Shown here: piece after piece, positions 26,926 to 37,605 of the stretch
How the letters are laid out: every line of letters begins with the position of its first letter
How positions within the stretch are numbered: position 1 is the stretch's first letter
Source of the DNA: Lelliottia sp. WAP21
GTDB lineage: Bacteria > Pseudomonadota > Gammaproteobacteria > Enterobacterales > Enterobacteriaceae
NCBI RefSeq assembly: GCF_020532665.2
Contig: NZ_JAIWPG020000002.1
Span: 186,001 to 250,000, forward strand
Direction of reading: 5' to 3'
DNA length: 64,000 nucleotides
Notes under the pieces: generated by a model
The model's input: the letters and a program-made list of their open reading frames with translations, nothing else
What the model was told of the DNA's origin: nothing
The model's database searches: none
Made by a program: the position numbers and the translations under genes

Positions 26926-27926
26926 AGGCTCCCTCCACGCTGACGACGCACCAGTATGATCAGCACCGGTGCACCAATAAAGGCGCTGACTACCGAGACG
27001 CGCAGCTCGCCGGGCACCAGCAGGCGGCCAATAATATCGGCAAACAGCAGCAGAACGGGGGTGGCCAGCAGCGTCACCGGCAGCGACCAGCGATGATCCG
27101 CACCCACCAGCCAGCGCGCCATGTGCGGCATCATCAGCCCAATAAACGCAATCGGCCCCACAACCGCGGTTGCGCTACCGCAGAGTACGGTTATTGCCAG
27201 CAGGCCGATAAGCTGAGTCCGCGCAACGCGGCTGCCCAGCGCGGTGGCGGTATCACTGCCCAGACTCAGGCTGTTGAGCGCCCGGCTTAAGAGCAGGGCG
27301 ACCACCCCGGCAACGATCACCGGCACGGCGACCAGTTGTAATGTGTCTAACGTGCGGATATCCAGCGATCCGGCCTGCCAGAAGCGCAGCCGATCGTACA
27401 CATCCGGGTTAAGCAAGGCGATGCCGTTTGAGAGCCCTTCCAGTACAGCACCGAGCGCGACGCCAGCCAGCGTCAGGCGAACCGGACTGAGCTGCCCGCC
27501 GCCCTGGCTGCCGGTAAATGCCACGATCAATGCCGCCGCCAGCGCGCCGCAAAAGGCCATCAGCAGTTGTTCTGTTGGGGAAGAAAAACCAAACAGCGCG
27601 GCCCCCAGTACAATGGCAAAACTGGCACCGGCGTTGACACCCAGCAAGCCCGGATCGGCAAGCGGGTTGCGGGTCAGGGTTTGCATCAACGCACCCGCCA
27701 TACCCAGTGCGGCCCCGGCCAGCAAGCCGGCAAGAGTACGGGGTAGTCGGGCATCCAGCACAATCGTGCAATCCGCACTCTGGCAGGTGCCTGACAGGGC
27801 ATCGACAATCACCGAGGCGGGCAGAGATCTGGCGCCAACCAGCAGACTGAGGGCCATTGCAATGAGTAACAGCAGTAGTAAAGCGGGCACCGCACAGGCG
27901 CGCAGCGCGGGAGAAGAAAACGACAT
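26922..27926 (-). CDS. fepD: ferric enterobactin ABC transporter permease FepD
   Basis: FecCD-family permease of 334 aa, partner of FepG. Motifs include GAALGMAGALMQTLTRNPLADPGLLG (about 56-81) and GPIAFIGLMMPHMARWLVGADHR. I take ATG 27926 as the start: the length then equals E. coli FepD, and a weak GGA lies eight bases ahead. An in-frame ATG at 27938 (338 aa) has no ribosome site. First gene of fepDGC, divergent from entS across a Fur box. Confidence 0.93.
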   Translation of the reverse strand: MSFSSPALRACAVPALLLLLLIAMALSLLVGARSLPASVIVDALSGTCQSADCTIVLDARLPRTLAGLLAGAALGMAGALMQTLTRNPLADPGLLGVNAGASFAIVLGAALFGFSSPTEQLLMAFCGALAAALIVAFTGSQGGGQLSPVRLTLAGVALGAVLEGLSNGIALLNPDVYDRLRFWQAGSLDIRTLDTLQLVAVPVIVAGVVALLLSRALNSLSLGSDTATALGSRVARTQLIGLLAITVLCGSATAVVGPIAFIGLMMPHMARWLVGADHRWSLPVTLLATPVLLLFADIIGRLLVPGELRVSVVSAFIGAPVLIILVRRQRGGSL

Positions 27927-27943
27927 AGATACGTCCATGATTT

Positions 27944-27968
27944 GATAATGATAGTAATTATCGTTATC
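27944..27968. promoter_or_regulatory. Fur box of fepD / entS divergent promoter
   Basis: GATAATGATAGTAATTATC (27944-27962) runs into CGTTATC and matches the 19-bp Fur consensus at 16 of 19 positions. It lies 18 bases upstream of fepD and 70 bases upstream of entS, so one operator can serve both operons. Confidence 0.85.
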
Positions 27969-28037
27969 TATCTTATTTGGCTATGTTAGCATGTGCGGCC
28001 ATGGAAATGGTAGACCGTTAGACCTCAAGGCCTTGTC

Positions 28038-29285
28038 ATGAATCAAAAATCCTGGCTGCTCAATCTCAGCCTGCTCAAGTCACATCCGGCGTTTCGCGCC
28101 GTCTTTATTGCGCGTTTTATCTCCATTTTATCTCTGGGTCTGTTAGGCGTAGCGGTGCCCGTGCAGATTCAGGCGATGACCCAGTCGAGCTGGCTGGTGG
28201 GTCTTTCCGTCACCTTAACGGGCAGTGCGATGTTTATTGGCCTGATGGTGGGGGGCGTGCTGGCCGATCGTTATGAGCGCAAAAAGCTCATTTTACTGGC
28301 GCGCGGCACCTGCGGCGTGGGATTTGTCGGGTTGTGCCTGAATGCCCTGTTACCGGAACCCTCGTTGATTGCGATTTATGTCCTGGGATTATGGGACGGC
28401 TTTTTTGCATCGCTGGGCGTGACGGCGTTGCTGGCGGCGACGCCCGCGCTGGTCGGGCGCGAAAACCTGATGCAGGCGGGGGCGATCACCATGCTGACCG
28501 TACGTCTGGGATCGGTGATTTCGCCTATGGCAGGGGGGCTGCTGTTGGCGACCGGCAACGTGGCCTGGAACTACGGTCTGGCGGCGGCGGGCACCTTTGT
28601 TACCACCCTGACGCTGCTGCGTTTACCGGTATTACCGCCACCCCCGCAACAGCGTGAACACCCGCTGAAATCTTTGCTGGCGGCGATCCGTTTTCTGTTC
28701 AGCCACCCGTTGATTGGGGGGATTGCGTTGATCGGCGGCCTGCTGACGATGGCGAGCGCGGTGCGTGTGCTGTACCCGGCGCTGGCAGGCGAGTGGCAGA
28801 TGAGCGCCTCGGAGATTGGTATTTTATATGCAGGTATCCCGCTCGGTGCGGCCTGTGGCGCACTGACCAGCGGTCACCTTGCGCACAGCGCACGTCCGGG
28901 ACTGATCGTGCTGCTGGCGACCCTGGCTGCGTTTATCGCGATTGGCTTCTTCAGCCTGATGCCGGTGTGGGCGCTGGGCGTGCTGTGTCTGGTGATTTTC
29001 GGCTGGCTCAGCGCAATCAGCTCGCTATTGCAATACACCCTGATCCAGACGCAGACGCCAGAAGGCATGCTGGGCCGCATCAACGGCCTGTGGACTGCGC
29101 AGAATGTGACGGGCGATGCGATTGGCGCGGCGATCCTCGGCGGATTAGGCTCGATGATGACCCCGGTGGCGTCGGCCAGCAGCAGCGGGTTTGCGTTGGC
29201 CCTGGTAGGTGGAATTTTAGTGCTGGTGTTGGTAGAGTTGCGGCGGTTCAGGCAGGAGGTTGTGTTGAACGACAGTGCGGCCTGA
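28038..29285 (+). CDS. entS: enterobactin exporter EntS
   Basis: MFS exporter of 415 aa that moves enterobactin from cytoplasm to periplasm. Twelve hydrophobic segments are seen. The MFS loop motif is [12 protein letters not shown] (about 73-84). The sequence closely follows E. coli EntS up to about residue 408 (ELRRFRQ). The end then differs: EVVLNDSAA and stop, where the last codons AGT GCG GCC TGA are the left edge of the palindromic repeat element that follows. Monocistronic and divergent from fepD, sharing its Fur box. Confidence 0.95.
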   Translation: MNQKSWLLNLSLLKSHPAFRAVFIARFISILSLGLLGVAVPVQIQAMTQSSWLVGLSVTLTGSAMFIGLMVGGVLADRYERKKLILLARGTCGVGFVGLCLNALLPEPSLIAIYVLGLWDGFFASLGVTALLAATPALVGRENLMQAGAITMLTVRLGSVISPMAGGLLLATGNVAWNYGLAAAGTFVTTLTLLRLPVLPPPPQQREHPLKSLLAAIRFLFSHPLIGGIALIGGLLTMASAVRVLYPALAGEWQMSASEIGILYAGIPLGAACGALTSGHLAHSARPGLIVLLATLAAFIAIGFFSLMPVWALGVLCLVIFGWLSAISSLLQYTLIQTQTPEGMLGRINGLWTAQNVTGDAIGAAILGGLGSMMTPVASASSSGFALALVGGILVLVLVELRRFRQEVVLNDSAA

Positions 29286-29328
29286 TGTCCTCAACCGGCC
29301 CTCTTCCACGGGAAGAGGGCCGGTTAAC
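29274..29328. repeat. palindromic element / bidirectional terminator, entS-fepB
   Basis: The element edge AGTGCGGCCTGATG (29274-29287) overlaps the end of entS. It continues into an almost uninterrupted palindrome in which AACCGGCCCTCTTCC pairs with GGAAGAGGGCCGGTT around a three-base loop (15-bp stem, about 29293-29325). It lies between convergent entS and fepB and can stop transcription from both sides. It is a single, unamplified copy of the family. Confidence 0.8.
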
Positions 29329-29331
29329 CTC

Positions 29332-30291
29332 TTATCGGAACGTGGCCTCTAAACGCTGCAGCACCCGCATTGCGCTGTAATAATCCAGACGGAACGTCTC
29401 TGTCCCCAGCGCCCAGACGCGCTTGTTTTGTACCGCAGGCAGGTGCGCCAGCAGCGGGTTGGCGTAAATGGCCTGCACATCTTTTTCGTCACCCGCGAAC
29501 AAGAACAATCCCTCACCGTTAAGGCCCGTCGCCAGATTTTCCCCACCCAGCTGAATAATGTCGTGGCGTTTGCCCTGGCTTGTGGAGGTCTGCAATCCAG
29601 GCGGTACGTCCGCCAGCGTAAAGCCTAACTGATGCAGCAACTGGCCCTGGGCCGATTCTGCGGTCCACAGGTTGGCGCTGTGTGCGGCGGCGGTATAAAC
29701 GATGGCGTTGACCGGCTGCGGAGGCAATTTCATCTGTTTTTTCACCTGCGCGAGCTGCTGATCAAACGCGGCAATTCGTTCGGCGGCCTGTTTTTCCTGG
29801 CCGGTAAGCGTACCGAGCTGCGTTAAGAGTGCCTGCCAGCTTTTGTCGTCGTAATTGATCACAAGCGTAGGGGCGATAGCGGAAAGCTGATCGTACAACG
29901 CGAGCGCGGAATCCCCGCCGGTTGCGCTAATCAGGATCAGATCGGGCATTTGTGCCGCGACGGCTTCGGCGCTCGGCTCGCCAATGTAGAGGCGCGCGAG
30001 CTTACGCTTTTTAGCGATATCGCCCCATTGACGTAAAAAACCCTGATCGTCTGCGACGCGGTTATTGGGCGTTGTCGCGCCGCTGGCCACCACCGGCGCA
30101 TCGATCGCCAGTAATGAACCGGTGAGGGTGACGCTGGTCGAGACAATACGCGTCGGTTTGCTCTCCAGCGTATGCGTGCCACGGCTGTCCGTCACCTGAC
30201 GCGGCCAGTCTGCGGCAAAGGCTGAGGTTAGTCCTAAAACAAAAAGTCCTGATAAAAGAAGGGCATTACGGCAAGCAGCGGGAAGATTCAC
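29332..30291 (-). CDS. fepB: ferrienterobactin-binding periplasmic protein FepB
   Basis: Periplasmic binding protein of 319 aa (FatB/FecB type) that hands ferric enterobactin to FepDGC. The signal peptide has a hydrophobic core at 9-25 and a site near residue 26 (SAFA-AD). Two lobes are joined by a long helix typical of the family, and the lobe-1 strand [23 protein letters not shown] is well conserved. Length matches E. coli (318). Divergent from entC with Fur-like sites between them. Confidence 0.94.
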   Translation of the reverse strand: MNLPAACRNALLLSGLFVLGLTSAFAADWPRQVTDSRGTHTLESKPTRIVSTSVTLTGSLLAIDAPVVASGATTPNNRVADDQGFLRQWGDIAKKRKLARLYIGEPSAEAVAAQMPDLILISATGGDSALALYDQLSAIAPTLVINYDDKSWQALLTQLGTLTGQEKQAAERIAAFDQQLAQVKKQMKLPPQPVNAIVYTAAAHSANLWTAESAQGQLLHQLGFTLADVPPGLQTSTSQGKRHDIIQLGGENLATGLNGEGLFLFAGDEKDVQAIYANPLLAHLPAVQNKRVWALGTETFRLDYYSAMRVLQRLEATFR

Positions 30292-30433
30292 GAAGCGGCA
30301 TCCTGTTTTCGTTGAAGTTAATGCTTCTCATTTTCATGAATGCCTGGCAGGGATGCAAGCGTTAGTCGCACAAGATGCACTCTCTGTGGTTGACACCATC
30401 GCGCTGTGCGATTAGGTTAGCCATCGAAAATAT

Positions 30434-30450
30434 AAATGATAATTATTCGT
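30434..30450. promoter_or_regulatory. Fur box of fepB / entC divergent promoter
   Basis: AAATGATAATTATTCGT resembles the core of the Fur consensus and lies 29 bases before the entC start. A second, weaker candidate (TTAATGCTTCTCATTTTCAT, about 30318-30337) lies near the fepB start. Two-site Fur control of this region is known in E. coli. Confidence 0.65.
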
Positions 30451-30478
30451 ACTGCGTTTATCATTTCAGGAGGATGAT

Positions 30479-31654
30479 ATGGATACGTCATTGGCTGAGG
30501 AAGTTCACCACAACGCGACCACGCTGCAATCAGACAGCTTTTTCTTTATGTCGCCTTATCGCAGTTTTACCACGTCAGGCTGTTTTGCCCGTTTTTCTGA
30601 ATCCGCCGTCGGCGGCGATGATCCCGCCGGGCACTTTCAGCAAACGTTAGCCCAGGCTTTCCGGAACGCGAAGGCCAGCGGCATTGCCCAGCCAATCATG
30701 GTGGGCGCTATCCCGTTTGATACCCGCAAACCCTCTTCACTGTTCATTCCCGAGCGCTGGCAGACATTTTCCCGCACGGCGCGGCAAAAATCCGCACGCT
30801 ATCACTCTGCTGCCCAGGCGCTGAAGGTGGCTAACCGGGCCGAGATCCCGCCGCAGCCGGTATTTGAAGAGATGGTTTCGCGTGCCGCCACGCTGACCGC
30901 GACACCGCAGGTAAACAAAGTGGTGCTTTCGCGCCTGATTGATATCGCCACCGATCGGAAGATCGACAGCGGTGTTCTGCTGGAGCGCCTTATCGCGCAA
31001 AACCCGGCAAGTTTTAACTTCCACGTCCCGCTGGAAGATGGCGGCGTGCTGCTGGGCGCAAGCCCGGAGCTGCTGCTGCGTAAAGAGGGCGCGCACTTTA
31101 GCTCACTGCCGCTGGCAGGTTCTGCCCGTCGTCAACCGGACGATATGCTGGATCGGGAAGCGGGAAATAAACTGCTGGCATCAGAAAAAGATCGCCATGA
31201 GCACGATCTGGTGACCCAGGCGATGAAAGCCATTCTGGAACCGCGCAGCCATCACCTCAGCATGCCCTCCTCGCCGCAGTTGATCACCACGCCGACCCTG
31301 TGGCATCTGGCCACGCCGGTTGAAGGCGAGGCGCGTGAAAATGAAAACGCGCTCACGCTGGCGTGTCTGCTGCATCCGACGCCCGCGTTGAGCGGTTTCC
31401 CTCATCAGGCGGCAAAACAGTTGATTGCCGAGCTGGAACCCTTTGACCGTGAACTGTTCGGCGGCATCGTCGGATGGTGCGACAGCGAAGGGAATGGCGA
31501 GTGGGTGGTCACCATCCGCTGTGCGCGTCTGCATGAAAATACGGTCCGCCTGTTTGCCGGTGCGGGCATTGTCCCGGCGTCGTCACCCGTGGGTGAATGG
31601 CGTGAAACCGGCGTGAAACTTTCGACCATGCTCAATGTTTTTGGTTTGCACTGA
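30479..31654 (+). CDS. entC: isochorismate synthase EntC
   Basis: Chorismate-binding enzyme of 391 aa (E. coli 391) that converts chorismate to isochorismate, the first step toward 2,3-dihydroxybenzoate. C-terminal conserved region: [13 protein letters not shown] (about 212-224), a Mg-binding Glu region [10 protein letters not shown], and [24 protein letters not shown] near 325-348. ATG 30479 follows an ideal AGGAGG. First gene of entCEBAH, with 9-base and shorter gaps through the operon. Confidence 0.96.
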   Translation: MDTSLAEEVHHNATTLQSDSFFFMSPYRSFTTSGCFARFSESAVGGDDPAGHFQQTLAQAFRNAKASGIAQPIMVGAIPFDTRKPSSLFIPERWQTFSRTARQKSARYHSAAQALKVANRAEIPPQPVFEEMVSRAATLTATPQVNKVVLSRLIDIATDRKIDSGVLLERLIAQNPASFNFHVPLEDGGVLLGASPELLLRKEGAHFSSLPLAGSARRQPDDMLDREAGNKLLASEKDRHEHDLVTQAMKAILEPRSHHLSMPSSPQLITTPTLWHLATPVEGEARENENALTLACLLHPTPALSGFPHQAAKQLIAELEPFDRELFGGIVGWCDSEGNGEWVVTIRCARLHENTVRLFAGAGIVPASSPVGEWRETGVKLSTMLNVFGLH

Positions 31655-31663
31655 GGAATCATC

Positions 31664-33274
31664 ATGACCATCCCCTTTACCCGCTGGCCTGAGGCGTTTG
31701 CCCGGCGCTACCGTGAAAAAGGCTACTGGCAGGATCTGCCGTTGACCCACATCCTGACCCGTCACGCGGACAGTGATGCCCTGGCTATCATCGACGGCGA
31801 TCGTCACTACACCTATCGGCAATTCCATCAGGCGGTGAACAATCTGGCCTCTGCACTGCAGGCGCAGGGCATCAAGCGCGGCGAAACCGCGCTGGTGCAG
31901 TTGGGCAATGTGGCCGAATTTTATATCACCTTCTTTGCGCTGCTACAGGCGGGCGTAGCGCCGGTTAACGCGCTGTTCAGCCATCAGCGCAGTGAACTGA
32001 ATGCTTACGCCTCGCAAATTGAACCGGTTCTGCTGATTGCGGATCGTCAGCATGTCCTGTTTGCGGGCGATGAGTTCCTCAATGATTTTGTCGATCAGCA
32101 TCGCTCGGTGCGCGGGGTACTGCTGCGCGGCGATCGTGGCGAACATGCGCTTGAAGCGGCAATTGCCCGTCCGGCGGATAACTTTATAGCCTCGCCAACG
32201 CCCGCGGATGAAGTCGCCTTCTTCCAGCTCTCGGGGGGCAGCACCGGCACGCCGAAGCTGATCCCGCGCACGCACAACGACTATGACTACAGCATTCGTC
32301 GCAGTAATGAGGTGTGCAGTATCCGTGCCGATACCCGTTATCTGAACGCGCTCCCTGCCGCGCATAATTTCGCGATGAGTTCTCCCGGATCGCTCGGGAT
32401 CTTTATGGCTGGCGGCTGCGTCGTGCTGGCAAACGATCCGAGCGCGACGATCTGTTTCCCGCTGATCGAAAAGCATCAGGTTAACGTCACCTCGCTGGTG
32501 CCCCCGGCGGTCAGCCTGTGGTTACAGGCCATTGCCGAAGGCGCAGACGCGGCACAGTTGCGCTCGTTGCAGCTGCTGCAGGTAGGCGGCGCACGGCTGT
32601 CCGCCACGCTGGCCGCGCGGATTCCTGCCGAATTGGGATGCCAGCTTCAGCAGGTGTTCGGCATGGCAGAAGGGCTGGTGAACTACACCGCGCTGGATGA
32701 TTCACCTGAACGCATCATGAATACCCAGGGCCGACCGATGTCTCCGGATGACGAAGTCTGGGTTGCCGACGAAAACGGCCAGCCGTTACCGCGGGGGGAA
32801 GTCGGACGTCTGATGACCCGAGGACCTTATACCTTTCGGGGCTATTACAAAAGTCCGGAACATAACGCCAGCGCCTTTGATGCTGACGGTTTTTACTGTT
32901 CTGGCGATCTGATTTCTATCGATGAGCAGGGCTACATCACGGTCCAGGGGCGCGAGAAAGATCAGATTAACCGCGGCGGCGAGAAGATCGCCGCAGAAGA
33001 GGTCGAAAACCTGCTGCTGCGTAACGAAGCGGTGATCCATGCGGCGCTGGTCAGTATGGAAGACAGCCTGCTGGGCGAGAAAAGCTGTGCTTACCTGGTG
33101 GTGAGCAAACCTCTGCGCGCGGTGGACGTGCGCCGTTTCCTGCGCGAGCAGGGCGTTGCGGAATTCAAACTGCCGGATCGCGTGGAGTGCGTGGATGCGC
33201 TGCCGCTGACGCCGGTGGGGAAAGTGGACAAGAAACAATTGCGCCTGTGGCTGGCTGAACGCGCCCGGGGCTGA
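31664..33274 (+). CDS. entE: 2,3-dihydroxybenzoate-AMP ligase EntE
   Basis: Adenylating enzyme of 536 aa (same as E. coli) that activates DHB and loads it on the ArCP domain of EntB. AMP-binding core A3 [18 protein letters not shown] at about 189-206, A5-like [11 protein letters not shown] at about 331, and the C-terminal hinge [14 protein letters not shown] at about 428-441 with catalytic Lys near residue 519 ([10 protein letters not shown]). Starts nine bases after entC with AGGA-type ribosome site. Confidence 0.96.
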   Translation: MTIPFTRWPEAFARRYREKGYWQDLPLTHILTRHADSDALAIIDGDRHYTYRQFHQAVNNLASALQAQGIKRGETALVQLGNVAEFYITFFALLQAGVAPVNALFSHQRSELNAYASQIEPVLLIADRQHVLFAGDEFLNDFVDQHRSVRGVLLRGDRGEHALEAAIARPADNFIASPTPADEVAFFQLSGGSTGTPKLIPRTHNDYDYSIRRSNEVCSIRADTRYLNALPAAHNFAMSSPGSLGIFMAGGCVVLANDPSATICFPLIEKHQVNVTSLVPPAVSLWLQAIAEGADAAQLRSLQLLQVGGARLSATLAARIPAELGCQLQQVFGMAEGLVNYTALDDSPERIMNTQGRPMSPDDEVWVADENGQPLPRGEVGRLMTRGPYTFRGYYKSPEHNASAFDADGFYCSGDLISIDEQGYITVQGREKDQINRGGEKIAAEEVENLLLRNEAVIHAALVSMEDSLLGEKSCAYLVVSKPLRAVDVRRFLREQGVAEFKLPDRVECVDALPLTPVGKVDKKQLRLWLAERARG

Positions 33275-33283
33275 GGAAAAAAG

Positions 33284-34138
33284 ATGACCATTCCAAAATT
33301 AAATGGCTATGCGCTGCCAACCGCCGCTGAACTGCCGGACAACAAAGTCAGCTGGGATTTTGAACCCGAGCGTGCCGCGCTGCTGATCCACGATATGCAG
33401 GAATATTTCCTGAACTTTTGGGGCGAAAACAGCCCGATGATGGCGCAAGTGGTGGCGAACATCGCTAAACTTCGCGACTACTGCAAGGCGCATAACATTC
33501 CGGTCTATTACACCGCGCAACCGAAAGAGCAAAGCGATGAAGACCGTGCGCTGCTTAACGATATGTGGGGACCGGGTCTGACGCGATCCCCTGAACAACA
33601 ACGTATTGTGGCGGAACTGACGCCGGATGAAGCCGACACGGTGCTGGTGAAGTGGCGCTACAGTGCGTTTCACCGTTCGCCGCTGGAACAAATGCTGAAG
33701 GAAACCGGGCGTAATCAATTGCTCATCACCGGGGTCTACGCCCATATCGGCTGTATGACCACGGCCACCGATGCCTTTATGCGTGATATCAAACCGTTCT
33801 TTATCGCCGATGCACTGGCTGATTTCAGCCGCGAAGAGCATCTGATGTCACTGAAGTATGTGGCGGGGCGTACCGGGCGCGTGGTGATGACGGACGCGCT
33901 CCTGCCCTCGGTACCGGCGTCGAAAGCGGCGCTGCGTGCGGCGATCCTGCCTCTGCTGGACGAGTCCGACGAGCCGATGGATGATGAAAACCTGATCGAC
34001 TATGGTCTGGATTCGGTCCGCATGATGGCGCTGGCAGCACGCTGGCGTAAAGTGCACGGCGATATCGATTTTGTCATGCTGGCGAAAAACCCTACGCTGG
34101 ATGCCTGGTGGGCGTTGCTGTCTCGTGAGGTGAAGTGA
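33284..34138 (+). CDS. entB: isochorismatase / aryl carrier protein EntB
   Basis: Bifunctional protein of 284 aa. The N-terminal isochorismatase domain (about 1-205) hydrolyses isochorismate to 2,3-dihydro-2,3-DHB, with catalytic Asp in LLIHDMQEYF, Lys in VLVKWRYSAFH and the cis-peptide region GVYAHIGCMTT. The C-terminal aryl carrier domain carries the phosphopantetheine Ser at residue 244 (YGLDSVRMM), modified by EntD. Its stop TGA shares a base with the entA start. Confidence 0.97.
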   Translation: MTIPKLNGYALPTAAELPDNKVSWDFEPERAALLIHDMQEYFLNFWGENSPMMAQVVANIAKLRDYCKAHNIPVYYTAQPKEQSDEDRALLNDMWGPGLTRSPEQQRIVAELTPDEADTVLVKWRYSAFHRSPLEQMLKETGRNQLLITGVYAHIGCMTTATDAFMRDIKPFFIADALADFSREEHLMSLKYVAGRTGRVVMTDALLPSVPASKAALRAAILPLLDESDEPMDDENLIDYGLDSVRMMALAARWRKVHGDIDFVMLAKNPTLDAWWALLSREVK

Positions 34139-34893
34139 TGACGGGACTGGATTTTACCGGCAAAACCGTCTGGGTCACCGGTGCCGGGAAGGGGATAGGC
34201 TACGCGACCGCCCGGGCATTTGTCGACGCAGGCGCAACGGTGACCGGGTTCGACCTGGCCTTTGCACAGGCGGACTATCCCTTTACGACCAAAACGCTGG
34301 ATGTAGCAGATGCACAGCAGGTGCGCGACGTGTGCGGAGGTCTTCTGAACACGCTCGATCGTCTGGACGTGCTGGTGAACGCGGCGGGGATCCTGCGCAT
34401 GGGGGCTACCGACCAACTCTCCCAGGACGACTGGCAGCAAACCTTCGCGGTAAACGTTGGCGGGGCATTTAACCTGTTCCAACAGACGATGGGGCAGTTC
34501 CGTCGGCAGCAGGGTGGGGCGATAGTGACGGTCGCCTCCGACGCGGCGCATACTCCGCGAATGGGGATGAGCGCGTATGGGGCGTCGAAGGCGGCGCTTA
34601 AAAGCCTGGCTCTGACCGTGGGGCTGGAACTGGCAGGCAGCGGCGTGCGGGCTAATCTGGTGTCACCGGGATCAACCGATACGGACATGCAGCGGACGCT
34701 CTGGGCAACTGAAGACGCTGAACAACAGCGGATTCGTGGCTTTGGCGAGCAGTTCAAGCTGGGCATTCCACTGGGTAAAATTGCCTGTCCGCAGGAAATC
34801 GCCAGCACCATATTGTTCCTCGCCTCCGATGCGGCCAGCCACATTACGTTGCAGGATATTGTGGTGGACGGCGGCTCCACGCTGGGGGCATAG
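34138..34893 (+). CDS. entA: 2,3-dihydro-2,3-dihydroxybenzoate dehydrogenase EntA
   Basis: NAD-dependent SDR of 251 aa that makes 2,3-dihydroxybenzoate. Cofactor motif TGAGKGIGYA at about 12-21, NAAG at about 84-87, and catalytic Ser/Tyr/Lys in VASDAAHTPRMGMSAYGASKAA (Tyr about 148, Lys 152). ATG 34138 overlaps the entB stop as TGATG. A GTG one codon earlier is a possible alternative. The nearly identical C-terminal part to E. coli (HITLQDIVVDGGSTLGA) leaves no doubt. Confidence 0.96.
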   Translation: MTGLDFTGKTVWVTGAGKGIGYATARAFVDAGATVTGFDLAFAQADYPFTTKTLDVADAQQVRDVCGGLLNTLDRLDVLVNAAGILRMGATDQLSQDDWQQTFAVNVGGAFNLFQQTMGQFRRQQGGAIVTVASDAAHTPRMGMSAYGASKAALKSLALTVGLELAGSGVRANLVSPGSTDTDMQRTLWATEDAEQQRIRGFGEQFKLGIPLGKIACPQEIASTILFLASDAASHITLQDIVVDGGSTLGA

Positions 34894-35307
<414 letters not shown>

Positions 35308-35316
35308 CGTTGTGCG

Positions 35317-36066
35317 GGTAGATGCCCTCACCCTAACCCTCTCCCACGGGAGAGGGGACGTGTTGTGCGGTTTGATGCCCTTGCTCTAACTCTCTGCCAC
35401 GGGAGAGGGGACGTGTTGTGCGGTTTGATGTCCTTGCTCTATCCCTCTGCCACGGGAGAGGGGACGTGTTGTGCGGTCTGATGCCCTTGCTCTATCCCTA
35501 TCCCTCTGCCACGGGAGAGGGGGCGTGTTGTGCGGTGTGATGCCCTTGCTCTAACTCTCTGCCACGGGAGAGGGGACGTATAGTGCGGTTTGATGCCCTT
35601 GCTCTAACCCTCTGCCACGGGAGAGGGGACGTGTTGTGCGGGTTGATGCCCTTGCTCTAACTCTTTGCCACGGGAGAGGGGACGTGTTGTGCGGGTTGAT
35701 GCCCTTGCTCTAACTCTTTGCCACGGGAGAGGGGACGTGTTGTGCGGTTTGATGCCCTTGCTCTAACTCTTTGCCATGGGAGAGGGGATGTATAGTGCGG
35801 TTTGATGCCCTTGCTCTAACTCTCTGCCACGGGAGAGGGGCGCGTTGTGCGGGTTGATGCCCTCACCCTAGCCCTCTGCCACGGGAGAGGGGATGTATAG
35901 TGCGGTGTGATGCCCTTGCTCTATCCCTCTGCCACGGGAGAGGGGATGTGTTGTGCGGTGTGATGCCATCACCCTATCCCTCTGCCAAATGGATAGGCAG
36001 CCACGGACAGTGATGATGTGCACAATGTACTCCCTCTCCCTTAGGGAGAGGGGTGGGGTGAGGGGG
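35317..36066. repeat. 53-bp tandem repeat array, about 12.8 copies, with inverted end element
   Basis: It starts with a standard element (GATGCCCTCACCCTAACCC, palindrome CCCTCTCCC-ac-GGGAGAGGG). Twelve units follow with starts at 35321, 35374, 35427, 35480, 35539, 35592, 35645, 35698, 35751, 35804, 35856 and 35909, plus a partial at 35962. The period is 53 bp, except one 59-bp unit with an extra TATCCC and one 52-bp unit. The inner units have drifted to GATGCCCTTGCTCTAACTC with TGCCACGGGAGAGGGG. An inverted element (CCCTCTCCC-tta-GGGAGAGGGG then GGGGTGAGGG) closes it at about 36031-36062. No gene in the whole gap between convergent entH and the peptidase gene. Confidence 0.92.
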
Positions 36067-36204
36067 AGCAGGCGGCTCAGTCGCCGCCGCTCTGGCGATC
36101 AAAACGACGCATTGACTTACCGCCGGACCCGATTTCCGTTGTCAGCCTTTAATCTCAATGCGCCAGTTTGATCGCTTCCCGCAGGGATAAGGAACGGTGC
36201 ACGA

Positions 36205-37317
36205 TCAGCGCATTGAAATTATGCGTCTCAATAACCGGATCCTCGGCTCTATCGAGGCGATATCCAGCCACTCCGTCGGGCTGTGAAAACCTGCCCCTAT
36301 CGGGCCTAAACCGTCCAGCGTCGGGATCCCAAGCGCGGCGGTATGGTTGGCATCGCTGCCGCCGCCTACCGCCTGCCACGTGATGGGGATACCTTCTTCC
36401 TGACCTGCGGCTTCCACCTGTTTCATCAGCGCCTGGGTGGCTTCACTCGCGGCCATCGCGGGCTTGTGGTTTACCCGTGCGATCGCAGTGGTCACCCCGT
36501 CGAGAAATCCTTTCTCACAGAGCGCCTGAAGCGCGTCATGCACCCGATCGTATTCGCTGTTTTCCCAGAAGCGCACATCCAGCTCAGCAACGGCACGCTC
36601 TGCGACCACGTTTGCGGCGCTGCCGCCGTGGATGACCCCGACGTTGAGCGTGGTCCCTTTATCCAGGTCTGCCAGAGCGTTGATGGCAAGAAGACTCTTG
36701 GCCAGCGCAGTTATGGCTGAGCGACCTTTTTCCGGCTCGTTGCCCGCGTGGGCCGCCACGCCGCTAAACGTGAGGTGGTAGCCCGCCATTCCTTTACGTG
36801 CTTTCACCAGCGAGCCGTCGGCACGCGCGGCTTCGCACACCAGCACGCAGCGGGAACGCTTTGCCAGTTCGCCAATCCATTCGTGGGACCAGACCGAGCC
36901 TGTCTCTTCGTCCGGGTTCATCGCCACCGCAATCGCCAGACGTTCTTTGTCTGTGGCATCCAGCCCGCGCATCGCCCACAAAATATTCAGTAATCCGCTC
37001 TTCATATCAGAGACGCCTGGCCCGTAAAGGCGAGTCGCATCCTGGCTCATCGGGCGTTCGGCGACCGTACCCGGGGCAAACACGGTATCAAGATGGCCGA
37101 CCAGCAGGACGTCAAACTGCTCCGCCTGGGGTTTATTGCTGACAAACACGCCAGGCCCGACCTTGTCGCCCAAATCGACCTGTTCGGTATGCCAGCCTTC
37201 CTGCTGCCACAGGGCTTCCATTATGCCCGCAACCGTGGCAACGCCCTCCAGCGTTTGCGTTCCGCAGTCGACGTTAACCAGTGTTTTCAGTTCTTCAATG
37301 TAACGTTCAAGATTCAT
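36205..37317 (-). CDS. M20 family metallopeptidase (carboxypeptidase G2-like)
   Basis: Predicted zinc-dependent exopeptidase of 370 aa, cytoplasmic (no signal peptide). All M20 metal and catalytic positions are visible: His/Asp in VGHLDTVF (about 73-80), bridging Asp in GVSDMKSG (about 102), Glu-Glu in NPDEETGS (about 134), ligand Glu in LVCEAAR (about 158), and His in GAGFHSPTEW near the C-terminus. The dimerisation lid lies about 180-290. It resembles glutamate carboxypeptidases (CPG2), but the substrate is not certain. ATG 37317 has AGGA ahead. It is inserted between entH and cstA, where E. coli has no gene. Confidence 0.85.
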   Translation of the reverse strand: MNLERYIEELKTLVNVDCGTQTLEGVATVAGIMEALWQQEGWHTEQVDLGDKVGPGVFVSNKPQAEQFDVLLVGHLDTVFAPGTVAERPMSQDATRLYGPGVSDMKSGLLNILWAMRGLDATDKERLAIAVAMNPDEETGSVWSHEWIGELAKRSRCVLVCEAARADGSLVKARKGMAGYHLTFSGVAAHAGNEPEKGRSAITALAKSLLAINALADLDKGTTLNVGVIHGGSAANVVAERAVAELDVRFWENSEYDRVHDALQALCEKGFLDGVTTAIARVNHKPAMAASEATQALMKQVEAAGQEEGIPITWQAVGGGSDANHTAALGIPTLDGLGPIGAGFHSPTEWLDIASIEPRIRLLRRIISMR

Positions 37318-37470
37318 GTGTACATCCTGTCAGAGAAAGATCCGTAGACATAGTCTGGCGAAGTGATGAACCAAAAAGATGACTTAAATCATTCGCTAAA
37401 GACGTTTTTGGCTGAAAAAGCGAAAAATGTGACTGCAAAAGGCATGAATTCGACCCCGTTGCCGTCTGAA

Positions 37471-37486
37471 AGTGATCGGCTTAACA
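37471..37486. promoter_or_regulatory. candidate CRP site of cstA
   Basis: AGTGA-TCGGCT-TAACA matches the CRP half sites (TGTGA-N6-TCACA) at 8 of 10 positions, 120 bases before the cstA start. CRP-dependent activation of cstA on carbon starvation is known in E. coli. The remaining 288-base gap between the peptidase gene and cstA shows only A+T-rich promoter-like sequence. Confidence 0.4.
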
Positions 37487-37605
37487 CTGTGAGGTAAATG
37501 TCTGGTTTGACCACGCATTATTGCGTTTCAAAGTTGTTAAATTCTCCCGGGTGTTCTAGAAACAAAATGTAACATTTCGCTGTTTCATGCTAATGGATAC
37601 CATCT

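Noticed and set aside
35321-36000. CRISPR array
   Set aside because: The units are contiguous 53-bp tandem copies with no unique spacers between short repeats, and no cas genes are nearby.
36155-36260. Frameshift at the end of the M20 peptidase gene
   Set aside because: A second frame continues past the stop, but all catalytic residues precede it, and the ending LLRRIISMR is plausible for the family. No need for a frameshift.
37430-37450. CRP site at TGTGACTGCAAAAGGCA upstream of cstA
   Set aside because: Only the left half site matches. The candidate at 37471-37486 fits better.
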